From Acidobacteriota bacterium (GTDB lineage: Bacteria > Acidobacteriota > Polarisedimenticolia > J045), in contig JAUZRX010000006.1 in assembly GCA_030949985.1 (NCBI GenBank), positions 61,723 through 125,722 of the forward strand: 64,000 nucleotides of DNA. The letters are read 5' to 3'. This document shows positions 37,016 to 47,020 of this stretch, piece by piece. Position numbers and translations under genes: made by a program. Positions within the stretch are counted from its first letter, which is position 1, and each line of letters opens with the position of its first letter. A model generated the notes under the pieces. It was not told the DNA's origin, made no database searches, and saw nothing but the letters and a program-made list of their open reading frames with translations.

Positions 37016-37861
37016 ATGGTTCGCTTGCGGCAATGGCTGACGGTGCCTGGCATGACCTTCAGGCGCCTGCGCGAGGATCGCTGCCTGGCCAGCGCCGCGG
37101 AACTCTCCTTCCTGACGATCTTCGCCCTGGTGCCGGCGATGGCGGTGGTCTTCCCGCTGCTGGCCGCCCTGCCGTATTTCCAGGATGTCGGCCGCCGGCT
37201 CCAGGATTTCGTCTTCCGCAACTTCCTGCCCACCAGCGGCGAGTTGATCGGCGAGCACCTCCAGCGTTTCGCCGAGCGGGCCAGCCACCTGTCCCTGCTG
37301 GGCCTGGTGGTCCTGGCGGCGACCGTGTTCATGGCGATCTCGGCGGTGGAGACCAAGGTCAACCAGATCTGGCGGGTGCCGAAGAGTCGTCCGCTGGGGC
37401 GGCGGTTGCTGCTCTACTGGGCGGCGGCGCTGCTGGTGCCCCTGCTGGCCGGTGTGGGCCTGCTGGTCTCGTCCTACCTGGCCAGCCTGCCGCTGCTGTC
37501 GGCGGTGGCCGCGATGCCGGCGGTTTCCCGCTGGTGGCTCCGGGGCCTGGTCTGGGGCTCCGAGTTCGGCGCGTTTTTCCTGCTCTACTGGTTGCTGCCC
37601 AACCGGCGGATCCCGCTGGGTCCGGCGAGCCTGGTCGCGGGACTGATGACGGGGGTCTTCGAGGCCGCCAAGGTGGGCTTCGTGATCTATCTTCACCGGG
37701 TGCCGACCTACGAGGCGATCTACGGGGCCCTGGCCGCGATACCCCTCTTCCTGTTCTGGATCTACATCTCCTGGGTGATCATCCTGTTCGGGGCCGAGCT
37801 GACATGCTGCTGCACCGTGATCGCCGAGGGCCGCGCCGGCCTTCAGGCCCGTTCGACCTGA
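37016..37861 (+). CDS. YihY/BrkB-family inner-membrane protein
   Basis: 281 residues with six predicted membrane helices. The family pattern is visible: an N-terminal SAAELSFLTIFALVPAMAVVFPL helix, the AISAVETKVNQIWRV segment, and YEAIYGALAAIPLFLFWIYISWVIILFGAEL near the C-terminus. The family (UPF0761, formerly and wrongly called RNase BN) has no settled biochemical role. GGGAGAAAGG before ATG 37016 supports the start. The last 19 bp overlap the convergent oxidoreductase gene. Confidence 0.88.
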   Translation: MVRLRQWLTVPGMTFRRLREDRCLASAAELSFLTIFALVPAMAVVFPLLAALPYFQDVGRRLQDFVFRNFLPTSGELIGEHLQRFAERASHLSLLGLVVLAATVFMAISAVETKVNQIWRVPKSRPLGRRLLLYWAAALLVPLLAGVGLLVSSYLASLPLLSAVAAMPAVSRWWLRGLVWGSEFGAFFLLYWLLPNRRIPLGPASLVAGLMTGVFEAAKVGFVIYLHRVPTYEAIYGALAAIPLFLFWIYISWVIILFGAELTCCCTVIAEGRAGLQARST

Positions 37862-39855
37862 ACGCGCGCATCGTTGAAACAGGCGCCTCCGCCCAGGTCC
37901 GCCAGGGTGTCGGGGCAGAGGGTGTTGGCCGTCGCGCCGTTGAGGGTGTGGTGGCTCCAGAGGCCCTTGGGCAGGCTGACCACGCCGGGCCGCAACCCAG
38001 GAGCGATGCGGGCGTGACAGAGGACCTCGCCCTGGGCATTGAATACCCGAACGCCGTCGCCGTCGCCGATGCCGCGGGACGCGGCATCGGCGGGGTGGAT
38101 CTCCAGCGCGGCCGGTGTGCTGGAGAGCTGCCCGAAAGTCGAAGAAATGCGCCGGGATACGGCGGGGCTGATCAGGGCCAGGGGGTGGTCCCCGGTGGCC
38201 GGATCTTCCTGGTAGACGTAGAGGCCGGCGGGGGCCTGGGCGTCGAGCCGGGGGGGGAAGAGGTGGACGCGTCGGTCGTCGGTACCCGGGAAGACGTCGA
38301 CGAAGGAGACCGGAGCCGGGCCGCAAGGGGGTGCGGCGACGCCCCGGTCCTGTAGCTGGCGGGCCAGGGCCGCGGGATCGCCCACCGAACGCACCACCGC
38401 CGCGGCGGCGGCCTCCGGGGTCTCGGGGTCTGTCGGTCGAGCGACCCCGACGCGCCGGCAGAGTTCGGAGAAGACCGACAGGTTGGAGCGGGCCTGGCCC
38501 ACCGGCGCGATGGCGGCCGGGGCCAGGCTCATGGCCAGCGCGCCGTAGGAACGGCTGAGTTCGGTGCGTTCGAGAAAGGTCGCGGCGGGGAGCAGCACGT
38601 CCGCCCAGCGGGCGGTGTCGGTCATCACCTGCTCGAAGACGACCGTGAACAGGTCCTCCCGCGCCAGGCCGGCGCGCACCTTCTGCTGCGCGGGGAGGGT
38701 CGCCAGGGGGTTGCAGTTGTAGACGAAGAGCAGGCGGATCGGCGGATCGGCGGCGAGCAGGGCCTGGCCCACCTGGTTGAGATTGATCACCCGCGTGGCA
38801 GGCCAGGTCTCTCCCGCGGCGGCCAGGGGGTCGTGATCCCAGGCGCCGGAGCTGCTGGCCGTGAAGCCGCCGCCGCGGACGCCGAATTTCCCGGCCACTG
38901 CCGGGAGTGCCAGGATCGCCGCGCAGGCGCTGCCCCCGTTGCGGTTGCGTTCGACGCCCCAGCCGAGGCGGATGACCGCCGGAGAACTTTCGGCATAGAG
39001 CCGGCAGAAGGCCTCGAGCGCTTGCCTTTCGATGCGGCAGACCTGGGCGGCCCGCTGGAGGGTCCAGGGCTCGGCGCGTCGGCGCAGCGGCTCGAGACCG
39101 GTACTGTGGGCGGCGAGAAAAGCCTCGTCGGCCCGGGACGTGGACAGCAGCCAGCGGATCACCGCCAGCGCCAGCGGCAGATCCGTCCCCGGGTGGGGCG
39201 CCAGGTGCAGGTCGGCTTGCGCGGCCAGCCCGGTGCGTCGGGGATCGATCACCACCAGCCGGGCTCCCCGTCGGCGGGCGGCCCGGATCTGCGGGACCAG
39301 GTGAATGCCGGAGACTTCTGGATTGGCGCCCCAGATCACGATCAGTCCCGCGTGGACGTAGTCGGTCAGGGCGACTCCCGGCATCCGGCCGTAGAGGCCG
39401 CGGTGGGCGGCGCCGGAGGGGGCGGCGCAGAGGGTGCGGTCGATTCGACTGGCGCCCAGGCGGGCCAGCAGGCGGAAGTCGGCGGAGTCCTGGCTGAGCA
39501 TGCCGTTGGATCCGCCGTAGCACACCGGCAAGATCGCCTCGCCGCCCCAGCGTCGTCGGGTCGCCAGCAACTGTTCGGCCACCCGGTCGAGAGCCTGGTC
39601 CCAGTCGACGGCTTCGAACGTGCCCGCGCCCTTGGGGCCCCGGCGCAGCATCGGGGTGCGCAGCCGCTGCGGGCAGTAGAGATGCTCGGCCATGCGTCGC
39701 ACCTTGCCGCAGATCAGGCCGTCGGTCAGGGGGTTGCGGCGGTCGCCGTCGATGCGGACGACCCGCCCGTCTTCCACTTCCACCGTCAGGCTGCAGGCGT
39801 CGGGGCAGTCCAGTGGACAGGTGCTCTCGCGTCGACGGCGGGTGGGCGAATCCAT
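37843..39855 (-). CDS. molybdopterin oxidoreductase, DMSO reductase family, cytoplasmic
   Basis: 670 residues from ATG 39855, preceded by AAGGAGGT at good spacing. The N-terminus has a [4Fe-4S] motif, CPLDCPDAC followed by GLICGKV. The catalytic bis-MGD domains follow, for example GGSNGMLSQDSADFRLLARLG and CNPLATLPAQQ, then the C-terminal beta-barrel cofactor domain (about 560-670, SSTPAALEIHPADAASRGIGDGD). It has no Tat signal, so it is cytoplasmic. There are no small Fe-S or membrane subunits beside it. The residue after CAAPSG (about 160) does not clearly show the Mo ligand. Substrate unknown; it is related to formate-dehydrogenase or assimilatory-type enzymes. Confidence 0.85.
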   Translation of the reverse strand: MDSPTRRRRESTCPLDCPDACSLTVEVEDGRVVRIDGDRRNPLTDGLICGKVRRMAEHLYCPQRLRTPMLRRGPKGAGTFEAVDWDQALDRVAEQLLATRRRWGGEAILPVCYGGSNGMLSQDSADFRLLARLGASRIDRTLCAAPSGAAHRGLYGRMPGVALTDYVHAGLIVIWGANPEVSGIHLVPQIRAARRRGARLVVIDPRRTGLAAQADLHLAPHPGTDLPLALAVIRWLLSTSRADEAFLAAHSTGLEPLRRRAEPWTLQRAAQVCRIERQALEAFCRLYAESSPAVIRLGWGVERNRNGGSACAAILALPAVAGKFGVRGGGFTASSSGAWDHDPLAAAGETWPATRVINLNQVGQALLAADPPIRLLFVYNCNPLATLPAQQKVRAGLAREDLFTVVFEQVMTDTARWADVLLPAATFLERTELSRSYGALAMSLAPAAIAPVGQARSNLSVFSELCRRVGVARPTDPETPEAAAAAVVRSVGDPAALARQLQDRGVAAPPCGPAPVSFVDVFPGTDDRRVHLFPPRLDAQAPAGLYVYQEDPATGDHPLALISPAVSRRISSTFGQLSSTPAALEIHPADAASRGIGDGDGVRVFNAQGEVLCHARIAPGLRPGVVSLPKGLWSHHTLNGATANTLCPDTLADLGGGACFNDARVQVERA

Positions 39856-40006
39856 GGCGACCTCCTTCAAGCCGGGTGATCCCTGATCTTAGCCCGCATG
39901 ATGCGCGAACCTTCGAGTCCAGCGCCGGGCCGGCATGCCGGCCTGTTCGCGCCGGGGCTCCGATACCGGGGGGGCGATTGTTGCGGGTCGGCCGCGATGG
40001 GCGGGC

Positions 40007-40012
40007 TATACT
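40007..40012 (+). promoter_or_regulatory. candidate -10 element (TATACT) upstream of mutA
   Basis: TATACT is 61 bases before mutA. A TTGCGG at 39981-39986 is the nearest -35-like hexamer but is 20 bases away, so recognition may rely on the -10. Confidence 0.35.
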
Positions 40013-40073
40013 CCCAAGCCCCGCGGGGACCGCGCCCCCCAGGCGGATTCCCGGGAGGAGAAGGCGCGAGTCG

Positions 40074-42116
40074 ATGAAACGCAACGACGAGGGGCTGGCC
40101 GCGGAGTTTCCGGCCGTGGACGAGGCGACCTGGCGTCGGAGGGTCGAGGCGGAACTGGGTGAGGGCGCCCTGGCCGACCTGGTGCGGCGCTTGCGTTCCG
40201 GTGTGTCGGTGCAGCCGCTGTACACCTCGGAGGCGGGGCTGGCCGATCCGGCCGGTTTTCCTCGCACCTTTCCCTTCACCCGCGGCGAGGTCCGGCGCCC
40301 GGCGTCCGGCTGGGAGATCGTCGCGGGCTTGCCCGCCGGCAGCGCGGAGGCAGCGGCCGCCGCCGCCGCGGAGGCGGTCGACGGGGGGGCCGACGCCCTG
40401 GCGCTGAGCCTGGACTCCGCCGGCGTGGAGGGAGTGGCCGTCGATGACCTGGACACCCTCCACCGGACCCTGGCCGGGGTGGACCTGGCCCGGGTCACCC
40501 TCCATCTCGATGGCCGCGCCGTGGGACCCGCGCTGGTTCCCGCGCTCCTCGCTCTGTGTCGCCGTCGTGGCGGGGACGCCCGTCGCTTGCGCGGGAGCGT
40601 GGCCGACGACCCGGTGGCGGCCTGGTGTCGCACGGGACGACTCGACGGCACACCGTCCTGGCGCTATCGCTGGCTGGCGGACGTGCATCGGGAGTTGACC
40701 GATCGGGCCCCCGAGCTCAAGACGCTGGTGGTCTCGGGATACCCCTTTCGGGAGGCGGGCGGCCACGGCGTGCGGGAGATGGCCTTGATGCTGGCCGCGG
40801 CGGCGGAAGTGCTGCGGGGGGTGATCGCCGCCCGCGGTGATGTCCGCGCCGCCGGCAGCGGCATGCTCTTCGTCACCGGGGTGGGCCGGGAGATCTTCCC
40901 CGAGATGGCGCGGTTGCGGGCCCTGCGGGCCTGCTGGGCGCGCATGGTGCAGGCGGCGGGAGGCGGGCACGACGGTTCGGCGGCGATCCATGCCCGCTCG
41001 TTGCTCAGGCGGCGCAGCCGCCGGGATCCGTGGACCAATTTGCTGCGGGGCACCCAGGAGACCTTCATCGGGGCCCTCGGCGGGGCCCGCTGGATCACCG
41101 TGCTGCCTTACGACGCGGCCCTCGACGAGCCCGGCTCCCAGGGGCTGCGCCTGGCCCGCCAGACCCAGCTCATCCTGAGGGAGGAGAGCCACCTCGGGCG
41201 GTTGACGGATCCGGCCGGCGGCAGTGGCGTGATCGAGGCCCTGACCCGGGAGCAGGCCCGGGCCGCCTGGGACATGCTGCAGGCGATCGAAAGCGAGGGC
41301 GGGTTGTGGGCCCGGATCGCGTCGGGGCGGTTGCGGGAAGAGATCGAGGCCGACGCCTCCTCGGCGGCCGAGCAGGTGGCGACGGGCCGTATGAGCGTGA
41401 CCGGGGTGAACACCTTCCCCCTGCTCGACGAAGCGGCGCCGGGTCGGAGTGGCGGACGGTACCCGGCGGCCCGCCGGACCGGGTGTCCCCCACCGGCCCG
41501 GGAGCTGCTGGCCCGTGTCGCGGCGCAGGCGGCCGACGAGAACACCCGCGGTCTGCTCGATCTGGCTGTCGCGGCCCTCGAAGCGGGCGCCGGCCTGGAG
41601 GCCCTGGCCGCGGCCCTCGCCGGCCGCGGCGGCGCTGTCGAGGGCACGGGGCTGGAAGTCCGTCGGGAAGGGGCGGCCTTCGAAGCCCTGCGGGATCGCG
41701 CCGATGCCTGGTTTGCCCGGCACGGGCACCGGCCGCGGGTCTTTCTCGCGGCTCTCGGCACCCTGCGGGAGGTGATCGGCCCGTCGGACTGGGTCCGCAA
41801 CTTCTTCGCCGCGGGCGGCATCGAGTCGGTGGGGGCGGAGCCGGCGGGGGAGGTGGAGGCGGTCGTGGAGGCCTACCGGTCGGCCCCCGAGACGGTGGCC
41901 GTGATCTGCACCACTCCCGAGCGGCGCGGTGTCGACGGACCGGCTCTGGTGGCGGCCCTGGCGCGGGCCGGCGCCGGGCGGATCCTGGTCGCCGGGCGGC
42001 CCGGGAAAGATGCGCCGGCCCTGGGGGCGGCGGGAGCGGCCGGCTTCGTCCACCGGGGGTGCGACGCTCCGGCGGTGCTCTCCGCCACCTTGGATTTCCT
42101 GGAGGGCGGGCGATGA
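40074..42116 (+). CDS. mutA: methylmalonyl-CoA mutase small (beta) subunit
   Basis: 680 residues. A TIM-barrel domain homologous to MutB is followed by a flavodoxin-like domain. The C-terminal domain lacks the DxHxxG cobalamin motif ([26 protein letters not shown] instead), as expected for the non-catalytic subunit of the heterodimer. With MutB it interconverts methylmalonyl-CoA and succinyl-CoA for propionate or branched-chain metabolism. A GGAGGAG lies somewhat far from ATG 40074. Its stop overlaps mutB by 4 bp. Confidence 0.93.
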   Translation: MKRNDEGLAAEFPAVDEATWRRRVEAELGEGALADLVRRLRSGVSVQPLYTSEAGLADPAGFPRTFPFTRGEVRRPASGWEIVAGLPAGSAEAAAAAAAEAVDGGADALALSLDSAGVEGVAVDDLDTLHRTLAGVDLARVTLHLDGRAVGPALVPALLALCRRRGGDARRLRGSVADDPVAAWCRTGRLDGTPSWRYRWLADVHRELTDRAPELKTLVVSGYPFREAGGHGVREMALMLAAAAEVLRGVIAARGDVRAAGSGMLFVTGVGREIFPEMARLRALRACWARMVQAAGGGHDGSAAIHARSLLRRRSRRDPWTNLLRGTQETFIGALGGARWITVLPYDAALDEPGSQGLRLARQTQLILREESHLGRLTDPAGGSGVIEALTREQARAAWDMLQAIESEGGLWARIASGRLREEIEADASSAAEQVATGRMSVTGVNTFPLLDEAAPGRSGGRYPAARRTGCPPPARELLARVAAQAADENTRGLLDLAVAALEAGAGLEALAAALAGRGGAVEGTGLEVRREGAAFEALRDRADAWFARHGHRPRVFLAALGTLREVIGPSDWVRNFFAAGGIESVGAEPAGEVEAVVEAYRSAPETVAVICTTPERRGVDGPALVAALARAGAGRILVAGRPGKDAPALGAAGAAGFVHRGCDAPAVLSATLDFLEGGR

Positions 42117-44284
42117 GCGGAACTCTCGATTTTTCCCGGGTGGAGTTGGACTGGGAACGTCTGCACCGCGAGGTTTCCCCGACGGTTGCCGAGGACCGGG
42201 AGGTGTGGGTTACCCCGGAGGGCATCGAGATCGCCGGGGAAGTGGGGGGTGAGGACCTGGCCCGGCTCGATCACCTGCGGACCCAGCCCGGTTTTCCGCC
42301 GTTCCTGCGGGGGCCCTACACCACCATGTACACCCGGCGCCCCTGGACCATTCGCCAGTACGCCGGTTATTCCACGGCGGAAGAGTCCAACGCCTTCTAT
42401 CGCCGCAACCTGGCGGCCGGGCAGAAGGGGCTGTCGATCGCCTTCGACCTGGCCACCCATCGCGGTTACGACTCGGATCACCCGCGGGTGGCGGGGGACG
42501 TGGGCATGGCGGGTGTCGCCATCGACTCGATTCTCGACATGCGCATCCTCTTCGAGGGGATTCCGCTCGATCGCATGAGCGTGTCGATGACCATGAACGG
42601 TGCCGTGCTGCCGGTGATGGCGCTGTACATCGTGGCCGCCGAGGAGCAGGGGGTCGCTCCCGAAAAGCTCAGCGGCACGATCCAGAACGACATCCTCAAG
42701 GAGTTCATGGTTCGCAACACCTACATCTATCCTCCCGGGCCGTCGATGCGGATCATCGCCGATATCTTCCGCTTCACCGCCCAGCGCATGCCCCGCTTCA
42801 ACTCGATCAGCATCTCGGGCTATCACATGCAGGAAGCCGGGGCGACCTGCGACATCGAGCTGGGGTACACCCTGGCCGACGGGCTCGAGTACGTGCGGAC
42901 GGGCCTGGCGGCGGGTCTCGACATCGACGCCTTTGCGCCGCGGCTGTCGTTTTTCTGGGCGATCGGGATGAACTACTTCATGGAGCTGGCCAAGCTGCGC
43001 GCCGCGCGGCTGCTCTGGGCCCGGTTGCTGCGTCCCTTCGGCCCGACCCGCGAGCGCTCCCTGTCGCTGCGGACCCATTGCCAGACCTCCGGTTGGTCGT
43101 TGACGGCCCAGGATCCCTTCAACAACGTGATTCGCACCGCCATCGAGGCCCTCGCGGCGGCTCACGGGCATACCCAGTCCCTGCACACCAACGCCCTGGA
43201 CGAGGCCCTCGCCCTGCCCACGGACTTCTCCGCACGCATCGCCCGCAATACCCAGATCCAGATCCAGGAGGAGAGCGGGAGCTGCCACCCCATCGATCCC
43301 TGGGGCGGTAGTGCTCACGTGGAAACCCTCACGGCGGCGCTGGCCCGCAAGGCTCTCGAACACATCGACGAGATCGAGAATCTCGGGGGCATGGCCCGGG
43401 CGATCGAGACGGGTCTGCCCAAGCTGCGGATCGAGGAGGCGGCGGCCCGTACCCAGGCGCGTATCGACGGGGGGCGGCAGACCATCGTCGGCGTCAATCG
43501 TTTCCGACCCCGGGAGGAGACGCCCCTCGAGGTGCTGCGGGTGGACAATCGGGCCGTGCGGGAAGCCCAGATCGCGCGGCTCGAGCGCCTGCGGCGGGAG
43601 CGGGACGACGACGCGGTGAAGGCCGGCCTCGAGGCCTTGACCCGCTGTGCGGAGAGCGGCGAGGGCAACCTGCTCGAACTGAGCGTGGAGGCGGCCCGGG
43701 CTCGAGCCACCGTGGGGGAGATCTCCCTCGCCCTCGAGCGGGTCTTCGGCAGGCACCGGGCGTCGATCCAGGCGGTCTCGGGGGTCTACATCGCCGAGGT
43801 GGGAGGAGGTCGGCAGATCGTGGAACACGTGCGGGAACTGTGCCGTCGTTTCGAGAAGGCCGAGGGACGTCGCCCGCGGATACTGGTGGCCAAGATGGGG
43901 CAGGACGGCCACGACCGGGGGCAGAAGGTGATCGCCAGCGCCTTCGCCGACCTGGGCTTCGACGTGGATATCGGGCCCCTCTTCCAGACGCCGGAAGAGA
44001 CGGCGCGCCAGGCGGTCGAGAACGATGTCCACATCGTCGGTGTGAGCACCCTGGCCGCCGGGCACCTGACCCTGGTGCCCGCCCTGCGCCAGGCCCTCGA
44101 GGCCCAGGGGCGAGGGGACATCATGATCGTCGTCGGCGGCGTGATTCCTCCGGGCGACCTGGAGACCCTGCGTCGGGAGGGAGCGTCCGCCGTCTTCCTG
44201 CCCGGCACCGTGGTCGGTGAGGCCGCGGCGGAGCTGCTCGGTGAACTGGCCCGACGCCTGGGGCACGATCTCGACGATGAGTGA
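42113..44284 (+). CDS. mutB: methylmalonyl-CoA mutase large (alpha) subunit
   Basis: 723 residues. The N-terminal barrel has the CoA-binding segment with [25 protein letters not shown] (read as two adjoining motifs, YTTMY and [13 protein letters not shown]). The substrate region is [14 protein letters not shown], and the C-terminal B12 domain has DGHDRG (D598, H600, G603). Base-off His-on adenosylcobalamin binding is thus intact. Start ATG 42113 overlaps the mutA stop. The meaB chaperone overlaps its 3' end by 8 bp, so the three are co-translated. Confidence 0.97.
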   Translation: MSGTLDFSRVELDWERLHREVSPTVAEDREVWVTPEGIEIAGEVGGEDLARLDHLRTQPGFPPFLRGPYTTMYTRRPWTIRQYAGYSTAEESNAFYRRNLAAGQKGLSIAFDLATHRGYDSDHPRVAGDVGMAGVAIDSILDMRILFEGIPLDRMSVSMTMNGAVLPVMALYIVAAEEQGVAPEKLSGTIQNDILKEFMVRNTYIYPPGPSMRIIADIFRFTAQRMPRFNSISISGYHMQEAGATCDIELGYTLADGLEYVRTGLAAGLDIDAFAPRLSFFWAIGMNYFMELAKLRAARLLWARLLRPFGPTRERSLSLRTHCQTSGWSLTAQDPFNNVIRTAIEALAAAHGHTQSLHTNALDEALALPTDFSARIARNTQIQIQEESGSCHPIDPWGGSAHVETLTAALARKALEHIDEIENLGGMARAIETGLPKLRIEEAAARTQARIDGGRQTIVGVNRFRPREETPLEVLRVDNRAVREAQIARLERLRRERDDDAVKAGLEALTRCAESGEGNLLELSVEAARARATVGEISLALERVFGRHRASIQAVSGVYIAEVGGGRQIVEHVRELCRRFEKAEGRRPRILVAKMGQDGHDRGQKVIASAFADLGFDVDIGPLFQTPEETARQAVENDVHIVGVSTLAAGHLTLVPALRQALEAQGRGDIMIVVGGVIPPGDLETLRREGASAVFLPGTVVGEAAAELLGELARRLGHDLDDE

Positions 44285-45284
44285 AAGGGGCGGCGTCTCC
44301 AGGCCCTCGGTGGAGGAACTGGCCCGGGGGGTGCTCTCCGGTGAGCGGGCGCTGCTGGCCCGGGCCATCACCCTGGTGGAGAGTACCGCTCGCTCTCATC
44401 AGCAACGGGCGCAGGAGTTGCTCAACCGGTTGTTGCCCCACACGGGGGGGGCTCACCGGGTTGGGGTCAGCGGTGTGCCGGGGGCGGGCAAGAGCACCCT
44501 GATCGACGTGCTCGGCCGGCGCCTGATCGCCGCCGGTCATCGGGTGGCCGTGCTGGCGGTGGATCCGTCGAGCACCCGCAGCGGGGGCAGCATTCTGGGG
44601 GACAAGACCCGCATGGCCGCTCTGGCCGCCGAGGAGGGAGCCTTCATCCGCCCCTCGCCCTCGGCCGGTTCCCTCGGGGGAGTGGCCCGGCGTACCCGGG
44701 AGAGCCTGCTGCTCTGCGAGGCGGCCGGCTACGACGTGGTGCTGGTGGAGACCGTCGGCGTGGGGCAGAGCGAGACCCACGTGGCGGGGATGGTGGATCT
44801 GCTCCTGGTCCTGATGATTCCCGGCGCGGGAGACGAGCTGCAGGGTATCAAGCGCGGCATCGTGGAGGTGGCCGACCTGGTGGCCGTCAACAAGGCCGAC
44901 GGTGCCGGTAAGACGGCCGCCGAGGCGGCCAGTCGGGAGCTGGCCGCCGCCCTGCGCACCATGGGCGCTCCGGCGAGTCGAGGTCCGGTGCTGACATGCA
45001 GCGCCCTGGCCGACGACGGCGTCGATGCTCTCTGGGCGGCGATCTCCGAGCGCTGGGAGCAGGCCCGCGCTTCCGGACGCCTCCGGCAGCGACGCCGCGC
45101 GCAGCGGCTGGAGTGGATGTGGTCGGTGGTGGACCGGCGGTTGACCGAGAGCCTGCGCGAGCACCATGCCGTCCGCGCCCTGCTGGCCGATATCGAAGGC
45201 CGGGTGCTCTCCGAGGAACTCTCGCCCACCTGGGCCGCGGAACGGTTGCTCGAGGCCTACGGCTGGAGGCCGCCGGGTGAGTGA
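44277..45284 (+). CDS. meaB: G-protein chaperone of methylmalonyl-CoA mutase
   Basis: 335 residues. The P-loop GVPGAGKST (about 66-74), a [18 protein letters not shown] switch region, ETVGVGQSE and the NKADG base-recognition motif identify the MeaB/ArgK family. It uses GTP hydrolysis to gate adenosylcobalamin loading and to protect the mutase. It overlaps mutB at its start and the next gene at its end, both by 8 bp. A C-terminal dimerisation arm (about 270-335) is present. Confidence 0.95.
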   Translation: MSERGGVSRPSVEELARGVLSGERALLARAITLVESTARSHQQRAQELLNRLLPHTGGAHRVGVSGVPGAGKSTLIDVLGRRLIAAGHRVAVLAVDPSSTRSGGSILGDKTRMAALAAEEGAFIRPSPSAGSLGGVARRTRESLLLCEAAGYDVVLVETVGVGQSETHVAGMVDLLLVLMIPGAGDELQGIKRGIVEVADLVAVNKADGAGKTAAEAASRELAAALRTMGAPASRGPVLTCSALADDGVDALWAAISERWEQARASGRLRQRRRAQRLEWMWSVVDRRLTESLREHHAVRALLADIEGRVLSEELSPTWAAERLLEAYGWRPPGE

Positions 45285-46728
45285 GGCGACCGGCATCGCC
45301 GGCTGGGTCGAGGCCTGGTCGGCCCGGCAGTCGGTGGCCCCGGCGGTGGTGCTCACCCGGGGCCGCGGCGAGCATCTCGGCCTGCTCGCCTCCCGTTGTC
45401 CGCAGGCGCTGATCGTCTCCTGGGTTGCGCAGGACGCTGCCGCGGGACGCGAAGGACGGGTGGTCGGCCTGTCGGCGGTCCAGGACAGGATCGGGGCGGC
45501 GGCGCGCGGTCTGCTGACCCTGGGGCTCGAGGTGTTGCGCGCAGACCCTCCTTCCTCCCTGGTTCCGGGCCCCCCGAGCAGCGCGGAGTTCGAGAGGGCG
45601 ATTCGAGAGTGGTCGCGCCAGGCCCGGGTCGAGCAGGAGACGCTCCTGGCCTCGGCGGAGAGCTGGCAGGATCACCTGGCGGCGAACCTCCCCGGGCTGA
45701 TGACCTCGGCCAGCGTGGCGGACCTGCTCGGTTCACTGGCCGGTCGCCCGGTGCTGGTGGTGGGCTCGGGCCCCTCCCGCGACGGGCTGCTCGACGCCCT
45801 GGAGGGTGCGGCGGATCGCTGCGTCCTGCTGGCCACCAACTCCTCGGTTCGCGCCCTGGCGGCGCGGGGCCTGCGCCCGGACGGGGTCGTGGTGATCGAG
45901 GGGAAGGACTGCAGCGCGGATCTCGAGGGGGTCCCGGCCGAGTTGCTGGAAGACGTCGTTCTCTTTGCCAAGGCGAGCACTCATCCCGCCCACCTGGAGT
46001 GGCCGATCGAACGGAGGGCGGTTTTCCTCGGCCCGGGCGATGGCTGGCTGGCCGGGTGGTTCGGTCGCAGCGCCTCGTTGCCCACGGGTGGTAACGCGGG
46101 AACCACGGCCCTGGTGCTGGCCTGGACCCTGGGGGGCTTTCCCGTCCTGGCGACGGGTCTCGACTTCGCTCTGGATCCGGAGGACGGGGCCGGGCGACGT
46201 GGGGGGCGGTCGGCGCCGACCGAGCCGGTGCTCGGTTGGACCGGCCGGAGACTGGAGGCGGAATGGCCCTTCGTCTGCTACCGGGAACAGACCGAGCAGA
46301 TCCTCCAGGCGATTCGGGCTCGAGACCCCCAGGCGCGATTCCTCAGCCTCTCCAGCCGGGGAGCCCGGATCGCGGGGATGGACCTGGTGGCCTGGCCGGA
46401 TCTCCGCGACCATTTGCCCCGGCTGGGGCGGGGGGAACTGGCCCGGGCTTTCGACGGCCGTCGCCCCCGGGGCGGTGGCGCGGTGGGGCTGAAGCAGGAA
46501 GTGGCCAGGGTCCTGGCCCGCTTCGAGCAGGTGGCCGCCGAGCCCCTGGGCCCGGCCATCGGGCTGGCGCTGCTTTCCCCTCCCGATAGTCTGCTGCGGT
46601 CCCTGGCCGGGCCGGCCCTGATTCAACGGCCCACCCGGGCGGCCTTCGAGGGGGCCCGCCGCCGATTCGAGGCCCTCGCGCAGCGGGCGCTGGACATCGC
46701 CGTGGCGCGGGGCGAGTCAGGCGCCTGA
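45277..46728 (+). CDS. DUF115/MptE-like (6-hydroxymethylpterin diphosphokinase-like) protein
   Basis: 483 residues from GTG 45277, overlapping meaB by 8 bp. The centre (about 180-360) has the DUF115 pattern: RPVLVVGSGPSRD, an ATNSSVRALAARGLRPDGVVVIE stretch (two adjoining motifs) and GGNAGTTALVLAWTLGGFPVLATGLDFA. The fold is shared by archaeal pterin diphosphokinases (MptE) and by flagellin-glycosylation motility accessory factors. Catalytic function is not determined here. Coupling to a mutase chaperone is unusual and no pterin or flagellar genes are nearby. About 150 N-terminal residues are not recognised. Confidence 0.75.
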   Translation: MSEATGIAGWVEAWSARQSVAPAVVLTRGRGEHLGLLASRCPQALIVSWVAQDAAAGREGRVVGLSAVQDRIGAAARGLLTLGLEVLRADPPSSLVPGPPSSAEFERAIREWSRQARVEQETLLASAESWQDHLAANLPGLMTSASVADLLGSLAGRPVLVVGSGPSRDGLLDALEGAADRCVLLATNSSVRALAARGLRPDGVVVIEGKDCSADLEGVPAELLEDVVLFAKASTHPAHLEWPIERRAVFLGPGDGWLAGWFGRSASLPTGGNAGTTALVLAWTLGGFPVLATGLDFALDPEDGAGRRGGRSAPTEPVLGWTGRRLEAEWPFVCYREQTEQILQAIRARDPQARFLSLSSRGARIAGMDLVAWPDLRDHLPRLGRGELARAFDGRRPRGGGAVGLKQEVARVLARFEQVAAEPLGPAIGLALLSPPDSLLRSLAGPALIQRPTRAAFEGARRRFEALAQRALDIAVARGESGA

Positions 46729-46852
46729 GAACATCCCGGGGCGGACAAGCCCGCAAAACCATGAAAAGAGACTGGGGTTGTCCTTTATGACGATTCGCAA
46801 CTTACTAATAAATAAGGGTTTGGCGGCCGGCTCCCGGCGCACCCAAAAAGCC

Positions 46853-46858
46853 TAGAAT
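46853..46858 (+). promoter_or_regulatory. candidate -10 element of the cytochrome cluster (TAGAAT)
   Basis: TAGAAT, 162 bases before the tetraheme cytochrome gene, sits at the upstream edge of a structured leader. No -35 or sigma-54 GG/GC pattern is convincing. Confidence 0.3.
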
Positions 46859-46870
46859 TTCACTCGACAA

Positions 46871-46956
46871 CGGGGGCGAATCGGGGTAAAACAATGACTG
46901 ACTTACCAAGTAGGCAGTAAGCCTGCCCCCGGCAAACGAACTGGCCGCCTGCGGCC
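46871..46956 (+). promoter_or_regulatory. structured 5' leader of the tetraheme cytochrome gene
   Basis: CGGGGGC (46871-46877) pairs with GCCCCCG (46925-46931). It encloses a GGTAA/TTACC hairpin and an AGGC-AGTAA-GCCT hairpin, giving a three-way junction. A separate GGCCG-CCTG-CGGCC hairpin (46943-46956) follows. The downstream GGCAAAC and AGCAA bits recall c-di-GMP-I riboswitches, but the second conserved arm of that class is missing. It is therefore called only as a structured leader of unknown ligand. Confidence 0.4.
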
Positions 46957-47020
46957 CACGGGGAGCAAGAAACTCGAGCAGAGGAAGTGGAAGACACGAC
47001 CCCTTCCAAGGAGACCAGCA

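Noticed and set aside
36668..40651. Very long minus-strand frame covering the YihY gene and crossing mutA
   Set aside because: It runs through three better-supported genes in other frames, with Arg/Pro-rich meaningless translation.
46810..46850. Sigma-54 promoter (-24 GG / -12 GC) before the cytochrome cluster
   Set aside because: The GGCGG...GGC spacing does not fit TGGCAC-N5-TTGC.
46871..47000. c-di-GMP-I (GEMM) or cobalamin riboswitch
   Set aside because: Only GGCAAAC and loose A-rich bits match; the paired conserved arms are missing. Kept only as an unclassified structured leader.
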